Shown here piece by piece: positions 25,064-38,367 of a stretch of 64,000 bases of DNA; position 1 is the first letter of the stretch, and every line of letters starts with the position of its first letter. Origin of the DNA: Ehretia macrophylla. Lineage: Eukaryota > Streptophyta > Magnoliopsida > Boraginales > Ehretiaceae. The notes under the pieces were generated by a model that saw nothing but the letters and a program-made list of their open reading frames with translations, made no database searches and was not told the DNA's origin. The stretch lies in NCBI GenBank assembly GCA_037974665.1, contig CM075773.1:20140146-20204145 (forward strand), given 5' to 3'. Position numbers and translations under genes: made by a program.

Positions 25064-28000
25064 TTGGGCTCTGAAAAAAGGCCCAGCGAAGCGAGCTTGG
25101 CTGCCCCCATCATAGAGCTCTTGGAGAGCTTTCCATCGGTATGCTGTGCACCGCGTAACTCCTTGCAGATCAAAAGTTATGGGCTCCGGAGCGACGGAGA
25201 CCTGGTCCCAAACCCTATGCCCTCGATTTGCGGGCCCAACCTCTACGTGAAGCGAAGTTGCCTTGCCCAAGGTGCCATGGGATTCTGTAATAGAAATAGG
25301 ATGGATTACGTTGTCGTCCTTTTCGCTGGACACGACGTACGATCCGGGATGAAAAAATAGTGCAAAAGAAGAAAAGTTTACTAAAACTGATGAAAACGTT
25401 CAATTTTGGGCTCTAAAAAGAGGCCCAGTGATGTGGGCTTTGATGCCCCTGTCGTAGAGCTCTCGGAGAGCTTTCCAACGGTATGTTGTGCGCCGCGTAA
25501 CTCCTTGCGGATCAAAAGTTATGGGCTCCGGAGCGACGGAGACCTGGTCCCAAGCGCTATGCCCTCAGTTTGCGGACCCAACCTCTTCGTTAAGCGAAGT
25601 TGTCTTGCCCATGGTGTCATGGGATTCGGCAATAGAAATGTTATGGATTAGGTTGCCGTCCTTCTCGTGGCACACGACGTACGATCCAAGACGAAAAAAC
25701 AGCATAAAAGAAGAAAAGTGTCCTGAAATGGATGACAACGTTCGATTTTGGGCTTTGAAAAAAGGCCCAGTGAAGCAAGCTTCTCTTTCCCATCGTAGAG
25801 CTCTCGGAGAGCTTTCAAACAGTATGGTGTGCGCTTCGTAACTCCTTGCGGATAAAAAATTTTGGGCTCCAGGGCGGCAGAGACTAGGTCCCAAGCCCCA
25901 AGCACTCGGTTTGCGGGCTTAGCCTCTACGTGAAGCGAAGTTGCCTTGCCCAAGGTGCCGTGGGATTCGGTAATAGAAATGTGATGAATTAGGTTGTCGT
26001 CCTTTTCGCGGCACACAACGTACGATCCGGGATGAAAAAATTGCGCAAAAGGAGAAAAGTATTCTAAAGCTGATGAAAACGTTCGATTTTAGGCTCTAAA
26101 AAAAGACCCAGCAAAGCAGGCTTGGCTGCCCCCATCGTAAAGCTCTCCGAGAGCTTTCCAACGGTATGCTGTGCGCCGCGTAAATCCTTGCAGATCAAAA
26201 TTTATGGGCTCCGGAGAGACAAAGATTTGGTCCTAAGCCCTACGCCCTCGGTTTGCAGGCCCAGCCTCTACGTGAAGCAAAGTTGCTTTGCCGAAGGTTC
26301 TGTGGGATTCGGTAATAGAAATGGGATGGATTTGGGTGTCGTCCTTTTCGCTGCGCACGATGTATGATCCAGGACGAAAAAACAGCGCAAAAGAAGAAAA
26401 GTATCCTAAAGCTGATGAAAACGTTCGATTTTGGGCTCTGAAAAAAGGCCCAGCAAAACGGGCTTGGCTTCCCCTATCGTAGGGCTCTCGGAGAGCTTTC
26501 CAACGGTATGCTGTGCACCGCGTAACTCCTTGCGGATCAAAAGTTGTAGGCTCCGGAGCGACGGAGACCTGGTCCCAAACCCTACGCCCTCGATTTACGG
26601 GCCAAGCCTCTACGTGAAGCGAAGTTGTCTCTCCCAAGGTGTGTCATAGGATTCGTCAATAGAAATGTGATGGATTAGGTTGCCGTCCTTCTCGAGGCGC
26701 ACGACGTACGATCATGGACTAAAAAATAGCGCAAAAGAAGAAAAGTGTCCTAAAATTGATGAAAACGTTCGATTTTGGGCTCTGCATCGTAGAGCTCTCG
26801 GAGAGGTTTCCAACGGTATGCTGTGCGCAGCGTAACTCCTTGAGGATCAAAAGTTATGGGCTCCGGAGCGGCGGAGACCAGGTCCCAAGCCCTACACCCT
26901 CAGTTTGCGGGCCCAGCCTCTACGTGAACAGAAGTTGCCTTGCCCAAGGTGCCGTGGGATTCGATAATAGAAATGTTATGGATTAGGTTATTGTCCTTTT
27001 CGCTGCGGACGACGTACCATCCGGGATGAAAAAACAGCGCAAAAGAAGAAAAGTATCCTAAAACTGATAAAAACGTTCAATTTTGGGCTCTGAAGAAAGG
27101 CCCAGCAATGCGGGCTTTGATGCCCCCATCGTAGAGCTCTCGGAGAGCTTTCCAACGGTATGTTGTGTGCCGCGTAACTCCTTGCGGATCAAAAGTTATG
27201 GGCTCTAGAGCGACGGAGACCTGGTCCCAAGCCCTACGCGCTCGGTTTGCGTGCCCAGCCTCTACATGAAGCAAAGTTTCCTTGTCCAAGGTGCGGTGGG
27301 ATTCGGTAATAGAAATGGGATGGATTAGGTTGTCGTCCTTTTTGCGGAGCACGACGTACGATCCGGGATGAAAAAAAGCGTAAAAGAAGAAAAGTATCCT
27401 AAAGCTGATGAAAACGTTCGATTTTGGGCTCTGAAAAAAGGCCCAGTGAAGCGGGCTTGGTTGCCCCAATCGTAGAGCTCTCGGAGAGCTTTCCAACGGT
27501 ATGCTGTGAGCCGCGTAACTCCTTGCGGATCAAAAGTTATGGGTTCTAGAGTGACAGAGACCTAGTCACAAGCCCTTCGCCCTCGATTTGCGGGCCCAGC
27601 CTCTACGTGAAGCAAAGTTGCCTTGCCCAAGGTACCGTAGGATTCGGTAATAGAAATGGGATGGATTAGGTTGTCGTCCTTCTCGCGGCGCACGACGTAC
27701 GATCCTGGACGAAAAAACAGCGCAAAAGAAGAAAAGTGTCTTGAAACTGAAGAAAACGTTCGAATTTGGGCTCTAATAGCAGGCCCAGCAAAGCTAGCTT
27801 CGTTGTCCCGATCATAGAGCTCTCGGAGAGCTTTCCAACGGTATGCTGTGTGCCGCGTAACTCCTTGCAGATCAAAAGTTATGGGCTCCGGAGCGGCAGA
27901 GACCAGGTCCCAAGCCCCACGCCCTCAGTTTGTGGGCCCAGCCTATACTTGAAGCGAAGTTGCCTTGCCCAAGGTGCTGTGGGATTCGGTAATAGAAATG

Positions 28001-31000
28001 GGATGGATTAGGTTGTCATCCTTCTCGAGGCGCACGACGTACAATCCAAGATGAAAAAAGAGCGCAAAAGAAGAAAAGTGTCCTGAAACTGATAAAAACG
28101 TTCAATTTTGGGCTCTAAAAAAAGGCCCAGCGAAGTGAGTTTCGCTATCCCCATCGTAGAGCTCTCGGAGAGCTTTCCAAAAGTATGTTGTGCGCCGCGT
28201 AACTCCTTGCGGATAAAAAATTGTGGGCTCCAGAGCGGCAGAGACCAGTCCCAAGCCCCAAGCCCTCGGTTTGCGGGCTCAGCCTCTACGTGAAGCGAAG
28301 TTGCCTTGCCCAAGGTGTTGTGGGATTCGGTACTAGAAATTTGATGGATTAGGTTGTCATCCTTTTTACGGCGTACAACGTACGATCCGAGACGAAAAAA
28401 CAGCTCAAAAGAAGAAAAGTATACTAAAACTGATGAAAACGTTCAAGTTTGGGCTTTGAAAAAAGGCGTAGTGAAGCGGGCTTTGCTGCCCCTATCGTAG
28501 AGTTCTCGGAGAGCTTTCCAACGGTATGCTGTGCGCTGCGTAACTCCTTGCGGATCAAAAGTTATGGGCTCTAGAGCGACGGAGACCTGGTCCCAAGCCC
28601 TACGCCCTCGATTTGCTGGCCCAGCCTCTGCATGAAGCGAAGTTGTCTTGCCCAAGATGTCATGGGATACGGCAATAGAAATGTGATAGATTAGGTTATC
28701 GTCCTTCTCGCGGCGCACGACGTATGATCCAGGACGAAAAAACAGTGCAAAAGAAGAAAAGTGTCCTAAAACTGATGAAATCATTCAATTTTGGACTCTG
28801 AAAAAAAACAGCGAAGCAAGCTTCGCTGCCCCCATCGTAGAGCTCTCGGAGAGCTTTCCAACGGTATGCTGTGCGCCGCGTAACTCCTTGCAGATCAAAA
28901 GTTATGGGCTCTGTAGCGGCAAAGACCAGGTGCTAAGCCCAACGCCCTCGGTTTGCAGGCCCAGCCTCAACGTGAAGCGAAGTTGCCTTGGCCAAGGGGC
29001 CGTGGGTTTCGGTTATAGAAATGTGATGGATTAGGTTGTCATCCTTTTCGCGTCGCACGACGTACGATCCGGGACGAAAAAACAGCGCAAAAGATGAAAA
29101 GTGTCCTGAAATTGATGAAAACGTTCGATTTTGTGCTCTAAAAAAAGGCCCAGCTAAGCTAGCTTCACTGTCCCTATCGTACTGCTCTCGGAAAGCTTTC
29201 CAACAGTATGCTCTGCACCGCATAACTCCTTGTGGATCCAAAGTTATGGGCTCCGGAGCGGCGGAGACCAGGTCCCAAGCCCCACGCCCTCGGTTTGCGG
29301 GCCCAGCCTCTACATGAAGCGAAGTTGCCTTATCCAAGGTACCGTGGGATTCAGTAATAGAAATGGGATGGATTAGGTTGTCCTTCTTTTCGTTGGGCAT
29401 GACGCACGATCCGGGACGAAAAAACAGCGCAAAAGAATAAAAGTATCCTAAAACTAATGAAAACATTCGATTTTGGGCTCTGAAAAAAGGCCCAGCAAAG
29501 CGCGCTTTGATGCCCCCATCGTAGAGTCTCGGAGAGCTTTACAACGGTATGCTATGCGTCGTGTAACTCCTTGCGGATCAAAAGTTATGGGCTCCAGAGC
29601 GATGGAGACCTGGTCCCAAGCCCTACGCCCTCGGTTTGCGGGACCAGCCTCTACGTGAAGCGAAGTTGCCTTGCCCAAGGTGCGATGGGATTCGGTAATA
29701 GAAATGTGATGAATTAGGTTATCGTCCTTTTCACGGCGCACGACGTACGATCCGGGACGAAAAAACAGCGCAAAAGAAGAAAAGTATCCTAAAACTGATG
29801 AAAATGTTCGATTTTGGTCTCTTAAAAAAGGCCCAGCGAAGTGGGCTTTGCTGCCCCCATCGTAGAGCTCTCGAAGATCTTTCAAACGGTATGCTATGCA
29901 CCGCGTAACTCCTTGCGGATCAAAAGTTATGGGCTCCGGAGCGATGGAGACCTGGTCCCAAGCCCTACGCCCTCGGTTTGCGGGCCCAGCCTCTACGTGA
30001 AGCGAAGTTGCCTTGCCCAAGGTGTCGTGGGATTCGGTAATAGAAATAGGACGGATTACGGTGTCGTCCTTTACGCTGCGCACGATGTACGAACCGGGAC
30101 AAAAAAAATAGCACAAAAGAAAAAAAGTATCCTAAAGCTGAAAAAAATGTTCGATTTTGGGCTCTGAAAAATGCCCAAGGTATGCGGGTTTGGCTGCCCC
30201 CATCGTAGAGCTCTCGGAGAGATTTCTAACGGTATGCTGTGCGCCGCGTAACTCCTTGCGGATCAAAAGTTATGGGCTCCAGAGCGACAGAGACTTGGTC
30301 CCAAGCCCTACGCCCTCGGTTTGTGGGCCCAGTCTCTACGTGAAGCGAAGTTGCCTTTCCCAAGGTGTCATGGGATTCGGTAATAGAAATGGGATGGATT
30401 AGGGTGTCGTCCTTTACGCTGCGCATGACGTATAATCCGGGACAAAAACACAGCACAAAATAATAAAAGTATCGTAAAATTTATGAAAACGTTCGATTTT
30501 GGGCTCTGAAAAAAGGCCCAGCGAAGCGGGCTTTGATTCCCACATCGTAGAGCTCTTAGAGAGCGTTCCAACGGTATGCTGTGCGCCGCGTAACTCCTTG
30601 CGGATCAAAAGTTATGGGCTCCGAAGCGACGGAGACCTGGTTCCTAGCTCTACGCCCTCGGTTTGCTGGCCCAGCCTCTACGTGAAATGAAGTTGTCTTG
30701 CCCAAGGTGTCATGGGATTCGGCAATAGAAATGTGATGGATTAGATTGTCATCCTTCTCGCGGCGCACGACGTACGATCCAAGATGAAAAAACAGTACAA
30801 AAGAAGAAAAGTGTCCTAAAACTGATGAAAACGTTCGATTTTGGTCTCTGAAAAAAGGTCCAGCAAAGTGAGCGTCGCTTTGCCCATCGTAGAGCTCTCG
30901 GAGAGCTTTCCAACGGTATGATGTGCGCCGCGTATCTCCTTGCGGATCAAAAGTTATGGGCTCTGGAGCGGCAGAGACCAGGTCCCTAGCCCCAAGCCCT

Positions 31001-31182
31001 CGGTTTGCGGGCTCAGCCTCTACGTGAAGCGAAGTTACATTGCCCAAGGTGCTATGGGATTCGGTAATAGAAATGTGATGAATTAGGTTGTCGGCCTTTT
31101 CGCGGCGCATGACGTACGATCCGGGATGAAAAAATAGCGCAAAAGAAGATAAGTATTCTAAAGCTGATGAAAACGTTGGATT
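25064..31182 (+). repeat. Super-repeat copy 3
   Basis: This run is collinear with 16450-23011, monomer by monomer. It lacks the 206-bp deletion at 17.7 kb, the 650-bp duplication at 19.4-20.5 kb and the 2051-bp duplication at 21-25 kb. It therefore looks closer to the ancestral arrangement. Collinearity stops after the monomer at 30841. Confidence 0.8.
26775..27082 (+). repeat. Short satellite monomer, 34-bp deletion
   Basis: This 308-bp copy has the junction GGCTCTGCATCGTAGAGC. It is the counterpart of 17952 in the 25-31 kb super-repeat copy. Confidence 0.93.
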
Positions 31183-34100
31183 TTGGGCTCTTCAAAAAGG
31201 CCCAGCGAAGCGGGCTTGGCTACCCCCATCGTAGAGGTCTCGGAGAGCTTTTCAACGGTATGTTGTGCGCCACGTAACTCAATGCGGATCAAAAGTTATG
31301 GGCTCCGGAGCGACAGAGACCTGGTCCCAAGCCCTACACCCTCGGTTTGTGGGCCCAGCCTCTACGTGAAGCGAAGTTGCCTTGCCCAAGGTGCAGCGGG
31401 ATTCGGTAATAGAAATGGGATAGATTAGGGTGTCGTCCTGTTCGCTGTGCACGACGTACGATCAAGGACGAAAAAACGGCGCAAAAGAAGAAAAGTTTCC
31501 TAAAGCTGATGAAAACATTAGATTTTGGGCTCTGAAAAAAGGCCCAGAGAAGCGGGCTTGGCTACCCCCATCGTAGAGCTCTCGGAGAGCTTTCCAATGG
31601 TATGCTGTGCGCCGCGTAACTCCTTGCGGATCAAAAGTTATGGGCTCAAGAGCGACAGAGACCTGGTCCCAAGCCCTACGCCGTCGGTTTGCGGGCCCAG
31701 AGTCTACGCGAGTCGAAGTTACCTTGCCCAAGGTGCCGTGGGATTCGGTAATAGAAATGGGATGGATTAGGTTGTCGTCCTTTTTGCTGCGCACGACGTA
31801 CGACCCGGGATAAAAAAAATAGCACAAAGGAAGAAAAGTATCCTAAAGCTGATGAAAACGTTCAATTTTGGGCTCTGTTAAAAGGCCCAGCGAACCATGC
31901 TACGCTGCCCCCTTCGTAGAGCTCTTGGAGAGCTTTCCAACTGTATGTTGTGTGCCGCGTAACTCCTTGTGGATCAAAAGTTATGGGCTCCAGAGCGATA
32001 GAGACCTAGTCCCAAGCCCTACGCCCTCGGTTTGCGGGCCTATCCTCTACGTGAAGTGAAGTTGCCTTGCCCAAGGTGCCGTGGGATTCGGCAATAGAAA
32101 TGTGATGGATTAGGTTGTCGTCCTTCTCGCGGGGCACGACGTACGATCCAGGACGAAAAAACAGTGCAAAAGAAGACTAGTATCCTAAAACTGATGAAAA
32201 CGTTCAATTTTGGGATCTGAAATAAGCCCAGTGAAGCGGTCTTCGCTGCTCCCATCGTAGAGCTCTCGGAGAGCTTTCCAACGGTATGCTATGCGCCGCG
32301 TAACTCCTTGCGGATCAAAAGTTATGGGCTCCGAAGCGGCAGAGACCAGGTCCCAAGCCCCAAGCCCTCAGTTTGCGGGCTCAGCCTCTACGTGAAGCGA
32401 AGTTGCCTTGCCCAAGGTGCTGTGGGATTCGGTAATAGAAATGTGATGAATTAGGTTGTCGGCCTTTTCGCGGTGCATGACGTAGGATCCGGAATGAAAA
32501 AACAGAGCAAAAGAAGATAAGTATCCTAAAGCTGATGAAAACGTTCGATTTTGGGCTCTTAAAAAAGGCCCAGCGAAGCGGGCTTGGCTACCCCCATCGT
32601 AGAGGTCTCGGAGAGCTTTTCAACGGTATGCTGTGCGCTGCGTAACTCAATGCGGATCAAAAGTTATGGGCTCCGGAGCGACAGAGACCTGGTCCCAAGC
32701 CCTACGCCCTCGGTTTGCGGGCCCAGCCTCTACGTGAAGCGAAGTTGCCTTGCCCAAAGTGCCGTGGGATTTGGTGATAGAAATGTGATGGATTAGGTTG
32801 TCGTTCTTTTCGCGGCGCATGACGTACGATCCGGGATGAAAAAATAGTGTAAAAGAAGAAAAGTATCCTAAAACTGATGAAAACGTTCGATTTTGGGCTC
32901 TGAAAAAAGGCCCAGTGAAGCTTGCTTTGCTGCCCCCATCGTAGAACTCTCGGAGAGCTTTCCAACGGTATGCTGTGCGCCGCGTAACTCCTTGCAGATC
33001 AAAAGTTATGGGCTCCGGAGCGACGGAGACCTGGTCCCAGGCACTATGCCTTCGGTTTGCGAGCCCAGCCTCTACGTGAATCGAAGTTGCCTTGCCCAAG
33101 GTCCAGCGGGATTCAGTAATAGAAATAGGATAGATTAGGGTGTCGTCCTGTTCGTTGCACGGGACGTACGATCCGGGATGAAAAAACAGCGCAAAAGAAG
33201 AAAAGTATCCTAAAGCTGATGAAAAAGTTTGATTTTGGGCTCTGAAAAAAGGCCCAGAGAAGCGGGCTTGGCAGCCCCCATCGTAGAGCTCTCGGAGAGC
33301 TTTCCAATGGTATGCTGTACGCCGCGTAACTCCTTGCGGATCAAAAGTTATGGGCTCCAGAGCGATAGAGACCTGGTCCCAAGCCCTACGCCCTCGGTTT
33401 GCGGGCCCAGCGTCTACGTGAGGCGAAGTTCCCTTGCCCAAGGTGCCGTGGGATTCGATAATAGAAATGGGATGGATTAGGTTGTCGTCCTTTTCGCTGC
33501 GCACGACGTACGACCCGGGACAAAAAAATAGCACAAAAGAAGAAAAGTATCCTAAAGCTGATGAAAACGTTCAATTTTGGGCTCTGTTAAAAGGCCCAGC
33601 GAACCATGCTTTGCTGCCCCCTTCGTAGAACTCTTGGAGAGCTTTCCAACTGTATGTTGTGCGCCGCGTAACTCCTTGCAGATCAAAAGTTATGGGCTCC
33701 AAAGCGACAGAGACCTGGTCCTAAGCCCTACGCCCTCGGTTTGCGTGCCCAGCCTCTACGTGAAGTGAAGTTGCCTTGCCCAAGGTACCGTGGGATTCGA
33801 TAATAGAAATGCGATGGATTAGGTTGTCGTCCTTCTCGCGGCGCACGACGTACGATCCAGGACAAAAAAACAGCGCAAAAGAAGACAAGTATCCTAAAAC
33901 TGATGAAAACGTACAATTTTGGGATCTGAAATAATCCCAGCGAAGCGGGCTTCGCTGCTCCCATCGTAGAGCTCTCGGAGAGCTTTCCAACGGTATGCTG
34001 TGCGCCGCGTAACTCCTTATGGATCAAAAGTTATGGGCTCCTGAGCGACGGAGACCTGGTCCCAAGCCCTACGCCCTCGGTTTGCGGGCCCAGCCTATAC

Positions 34101-34259
34101 GTGAAGCGAAGTTGCCTAGCCCAAGGTGCAGCGGGATTCGGTTATAGAAATGGGATAGATTAGGGTGTCGTCCTATTCGCTGCGCAGGATGTACGATCTG
34201 GGATGAAAAAACAGCGCAAAAGAAGAAAAGTATCCAAAAGCTGATGAAAACGTTCAATT
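31183..34259 (+). repeat. Five-monomer duplication of about 1710 bp
   Basis: 31525, 31868 and 32210 pair with 33235, 33577 and 33919 at 1709-1710 bp. Shared rare states are AAAAGGCCCAGAGAAGCGGG, GCTCTGTTAAAAGGCCC with CGAACCATGCT, and GGGATCTGAAATAA. 31183 and 32551 also match each other (GTAGAGGTCTCGGAGAGC) at 1368. A variant ending, AGCGGGATTCGGTAATAG with GATAGATTAGGGTGTCG, recurs near 31391, 33101 and 34127. Confidence 0.8.
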
Positions 34260-36651
34260 TTGGGCTTTGAAAAAAGCCCAGCGAGGCGGGCTTCGCTGCT
34301 CCCATCGTAGAGCTCTCGGAGAATTTTCCAACGGTATGCTGTGCGCCGCGTAACTCCTTGCCGATCAAAAGTTATGGGCTCCGGAGCAACGGAGACCTGG
34401 TCCCAAGCCCTACGCCCTCGATTTACCGGCCCAGCCTCTACGTGAAGCGAAATTTTCTTGCCCAAGGTGTCATGGGATTCGGCAATAGAAAAGTGATGGA
34501 TTAGGTTGTCGTCCTTCTCGCGGCGCACGACGTACGATCCTGGACGAAAACATAGCGTAAAAGTAGAAAAGTATCCTAAAGCTGATGAAAACGTTCGATT
34601 TTGGGCTCTGTAAAAAGGCCCAGCCAAGCTAGCTTCGCTGTCCCCATCGTAGAGCTCTCGAATAAGTTTCCAACGGTATGCTATGCGTCGTGTAACTCCT
34701 TGCAGATCAAAAGTTATGGGCTCCAGAGCGACAGAGACCTGGTCCCAAGCCCTACGCCCTCGGTTTGCGGGCCCAGCCTCTACGTGAAGCGAAGTTGCCT
34801 TGCCCAACGTGCCGTGGGATTCGGTAATAGAAATGGGATGGATTAGGTTGTCGTTCTTCTCACAGCGCACGACGTACGATCCAGGACGAAAAAATAGCGC
34901 AAAAGAAGACAAGTATCCTAAAACTGATGAAAACGTTCAATTTTGGGCACTGAAAAAATCCCAGCGAAGCGGGCTTCGCTGCTCCCATCGTAGAGCTCTC
35001 GGAGAGCTTTCCAACGGTATGTTGTGCGCCGCGTAACTCCTTGCGGATCAAAAGTTATAGGCTACGGAGCGACGGAGACCTGGTCTCAAGCCCTACGCCC
35101 CCGATTTGCCGGCCCAGCCTCTACGTGAAGCGAAATTGTCTTGCCCAAGGTGTCATGGGATTCGGCAATAGAAATGTGATGGATTAGGATGTCGTCCTTC
35201 TCGCGGCGCACGACATACGATCCTGGACGAAAAAACAGCGTAAAAGAAGAAAAGTTTCCTAAAATTGATGAAAACGTTCGATTTTGGGCTCAGCAAAAAG
35301 GCCCAGCAAAGCTAACTTCGCTGCCCCCATCGTAGAGCTCTCGGAGAGGTTTCCAACGGCATGCTATGCGCAGCGTAACTCCTTGCGGATCAAAAGTTAT
35401 GGGCTCCGGAGCGACGGAGACCTGGTCCCAAGCCCTACGCCCTCGATTTGCGGGCCCAGCCTCTACGTGAAGTGAAGTTTCCTTGCCCAAGGTGCCGTGG
35501 GATTCGGTAATAAAAATTGGATGGATTAGGTTGTCGTCCTTTTCGCTGCACACGATGTACGATCCGGGCCGAAAAAATAGCACAAAAGAAGAAAAGTATC
35601 CTAATGCTGATGAAAAAGTTCAATTTTGGGCTCTAAAAAAAGGCCCAGCGAAGCGGGCTTTGATGCCCCCATCGTAGAGCTCTCAGAGAGTGTTCCAACG
35701 GTATGCTGTGCGCCGCATAACTCCTTACAGATCAAAAGTTATGGGCTCCAGAGCGATGGAGACCTGGTCCCTAGCCCTACGCCCTCGGTTTGCGGGCCCA
35801 GCCTCTACGTGAAGCGAAGTTGTCTTGCCCAAGGTGTTATGGGATTCGGCAATAGAAATGTGATGGATTAGGTTGTCGTCCTTCTCGCGGCGCATGACGT
35901 ACGATCCAAGATGAAAAAACAGCGCAAAAGAAGAAAAGTGTCTTAAAACTGATGAAAACGTTTGATTTTGGGCTCTGAAAAAGGGCCCAGCAAAGCGAAC
36001 TCCGCTTTCTCCATCGTAGAGCACTCGGAGAGCTTTCCAACGGTATGCTGTGCACCGCATAACTCCTTGCGGATGAAAAGTTGTGGGCTTTGGAGCGGCA
36101 GAGACCAGGTCCTAAGCCGAACGCCCTCGGCTTGCGGGCCCAGCCTCTACGTGAAGCGAAGTTGCCATGCCCAAGGTGCCGTGGGATTCGGTAATAGAAA
36201 TGTGATGAATTAGGTTGTCATCCTTTTCGCGGCGGACGACGTATGATCTGGGATGAAAAAACATCGCAAAAGAAGAAAAGTATCCTAAAACTGATGAAAA
36301 CGTTCATTTTTAGGCTCTAAAAAAAGGCCCTGTGAAGTGGGCTTTGCTACCCCCATCGTAGAGCTCTCGGAGAGCTTTCCAACGGTACGCTGTGCGCCGC
36401 GTAACTCATTGCGGATCAAACGTTATGGGCTCCAGAGCTGCGGAGACCTGGTCCCAAGCCCTACGCCCTCGGTTTGCAGGCCCAGCCTCTACGTTAAGCG
36501 AAGTTGGCTTGCCCAAGGTGCCTTGGGATTCGGTAATAGAAATGGGATGGATTAAGGTGTCGTCCTTTTCGCTGCGCACGACGGACGATCCGGGAAGAAA
36601 AAACAGCGCAGAAAAAGAAAAGTTTCCTAAAGCTGATGAAAACGTTCGATT

Positions 36652-36990
36652 TTGGGCTCTAAAAAAAGGCCCAGCGAAGCTAGGCAAAGCTAGCTTTGCT
36701 ACCCCCATTGTAGAGCTCTCGGAGAGCTTTCCAACGGTATGCTGTGCACTCCTTGCGGATCAAAAGTTATTGGCTCCGGAAGGGCGGAGACCAGGTCCCA
36801 AGCCCCACACCCTCAGTTTGCTGGCCCAGCCTCTACGTGAACTGAAGTTGCCTTGCCCAAGGTGTCTTGGGATTCGATAATAGAAATGTGATGGATTAGG
36901 TTGTCATCCTTTTTGCGGAGCACGATGTATGATCCAGGACGAAAAAATAGTGCAAAAGAAGTATCCTAAAACTGATGAAAACGTTCGATT
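36652..36990 (+). repeat. Satellite monomer with 11-bp insertion and two small deletions
   Basis: CGAAGCTAGGCAAAGCTAGC shows a local duplication of about 11 bp. The copy also lost about 8 bp (GTGCACTCCTTGCGG instead of GTGCACCGCGTAACTCC) and about 5 bp near 36960. The insertion recurs at 38017, four monomers on. Confidence 0.85.
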
Positions 36991-38016
36991 TTGGGCTCTG
37001 AAAAAAGGCCCAGCAAAGCAGGCTTGGTTGCCCGCATCGTAGAGCTCTCGGAGAGCTTTCCAACGGTATGCTGTGCACCGCGTAACTCCTTGCGGATCAA
37101 AAGTTATGGGATCCGGAGCGATGGAGACCTGGTCCCAAGCCCTACGCCCTCGGTTTGCGAGCCCAGCCTCTACGTGAAGCGAAGTTGGCTTGCCCAAGGT
37201 GTCGTGGGATTCGGTAATAGAAATGTGATGGATTAGGTTATCGTCCCTCTCGCGGTGCACGACGTACGATCCGGGACGAAAAAATAGCGCAAAAGAAGAA
37301 AAGTGTACTGAAACTAATGAAAATGTTCGATTTTGGGCTCTGAAAAAAGGCCCAGCATAGCCGGCTTGGCTGCCCCCATTGTAGAGCTCTTGGAGAGCTT
37401 TGCTACGGTATGTTGTGCGCCGCGTAACTCCTTGCAGATCAAAAGTTATGGGCTCCAGAGCGATGGAGACCTTGTCCCAAGCCCTACGCCCTCGGTTTGC
37501 GGGCCCAGCGTCTACGTGAAGCGAAGTTATCTTGCCTAAGGTGCCGTGAGATTCGGCAATAGAAATGTGATGGATTAGGTTGTCGTTCTTCTCGCGGCGC
37601 ATGACGTACGATCTAGGACGAAAAAACAGCGCAAAAGAAGAAAAGTGTCCTGAAATTGATGAAAACGTTCGATTTTAGGCTCTGAAAAAAGGCCCAGTGA
37701 AGTGAGCTTCGCTGCCCCCATCGTAAAACTCTTGGAGAGCTCTCCAACGGTATGTTGTGCGCCGCGTAACTCCTAGCGGATCAAAAGTTATGGGCTCCAG
37801 AGCGACGGAGACCTGGTCTCAAGCCCTACGCCCTCGATTTGCGAGCCCAACCTTTACGTGAAGCGAAGTTGTCATACCCAAGGTATCATGGGATTCGGCA
37901 ATAGAAATGTGATGGATTAGTTTGTTGTCCTTTTCACGGTGCACGTCGTACGATCCTGGACAATAAAATAGCGCAAAAGAAGAAAAGTGTCCTGAAACTG
38001 ATGAAGACGTTCGATT

Positions 38017-38367
38017 TTGGGCTCTGCAAAAAGGCCGAGCAAAGCTAGGTAAAGCTAGCTTTGCTGCCCCCATCGTAGAGCTTTCGGAGAGCTTTCCAAC
38101 GGTATGCTGTGCACTGCGTAACTCCTTGCGGATCAAAATTATGGGCTCCAGAGCGGCGGAGACCAGGTCCCAAGCCCCACACCCTCGGTTTGCCGGCCCA
38201 GCCTCTACGTGAAGCGAAGTTTCCTTGCCCATGGTGCCGTGGGATTCGATAATAGAAATGTGATGGATTAGGTTGTCATCCTTTTCGCAGCGCACGATGT
38301 ATGATCCGGGACGAAAAAACAGTGCCAAAGAAGAAAAGTATCCTAAAACTGATGAAAACGTTCGATT
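38017..38367 (+). repeat. Satellite monomer with 11-bp insertion
   Basis: This 351-bp copy contains CAAAGCTAGGTAAAGCTAGC, the same insertion as at 36652. Neighbouring copies also correspond: 36991 with 38368, and 37333 with 39051. This indicates a duplicated block of about four monomers in which one extra copy (38710) was added. Confidence 0.85.
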
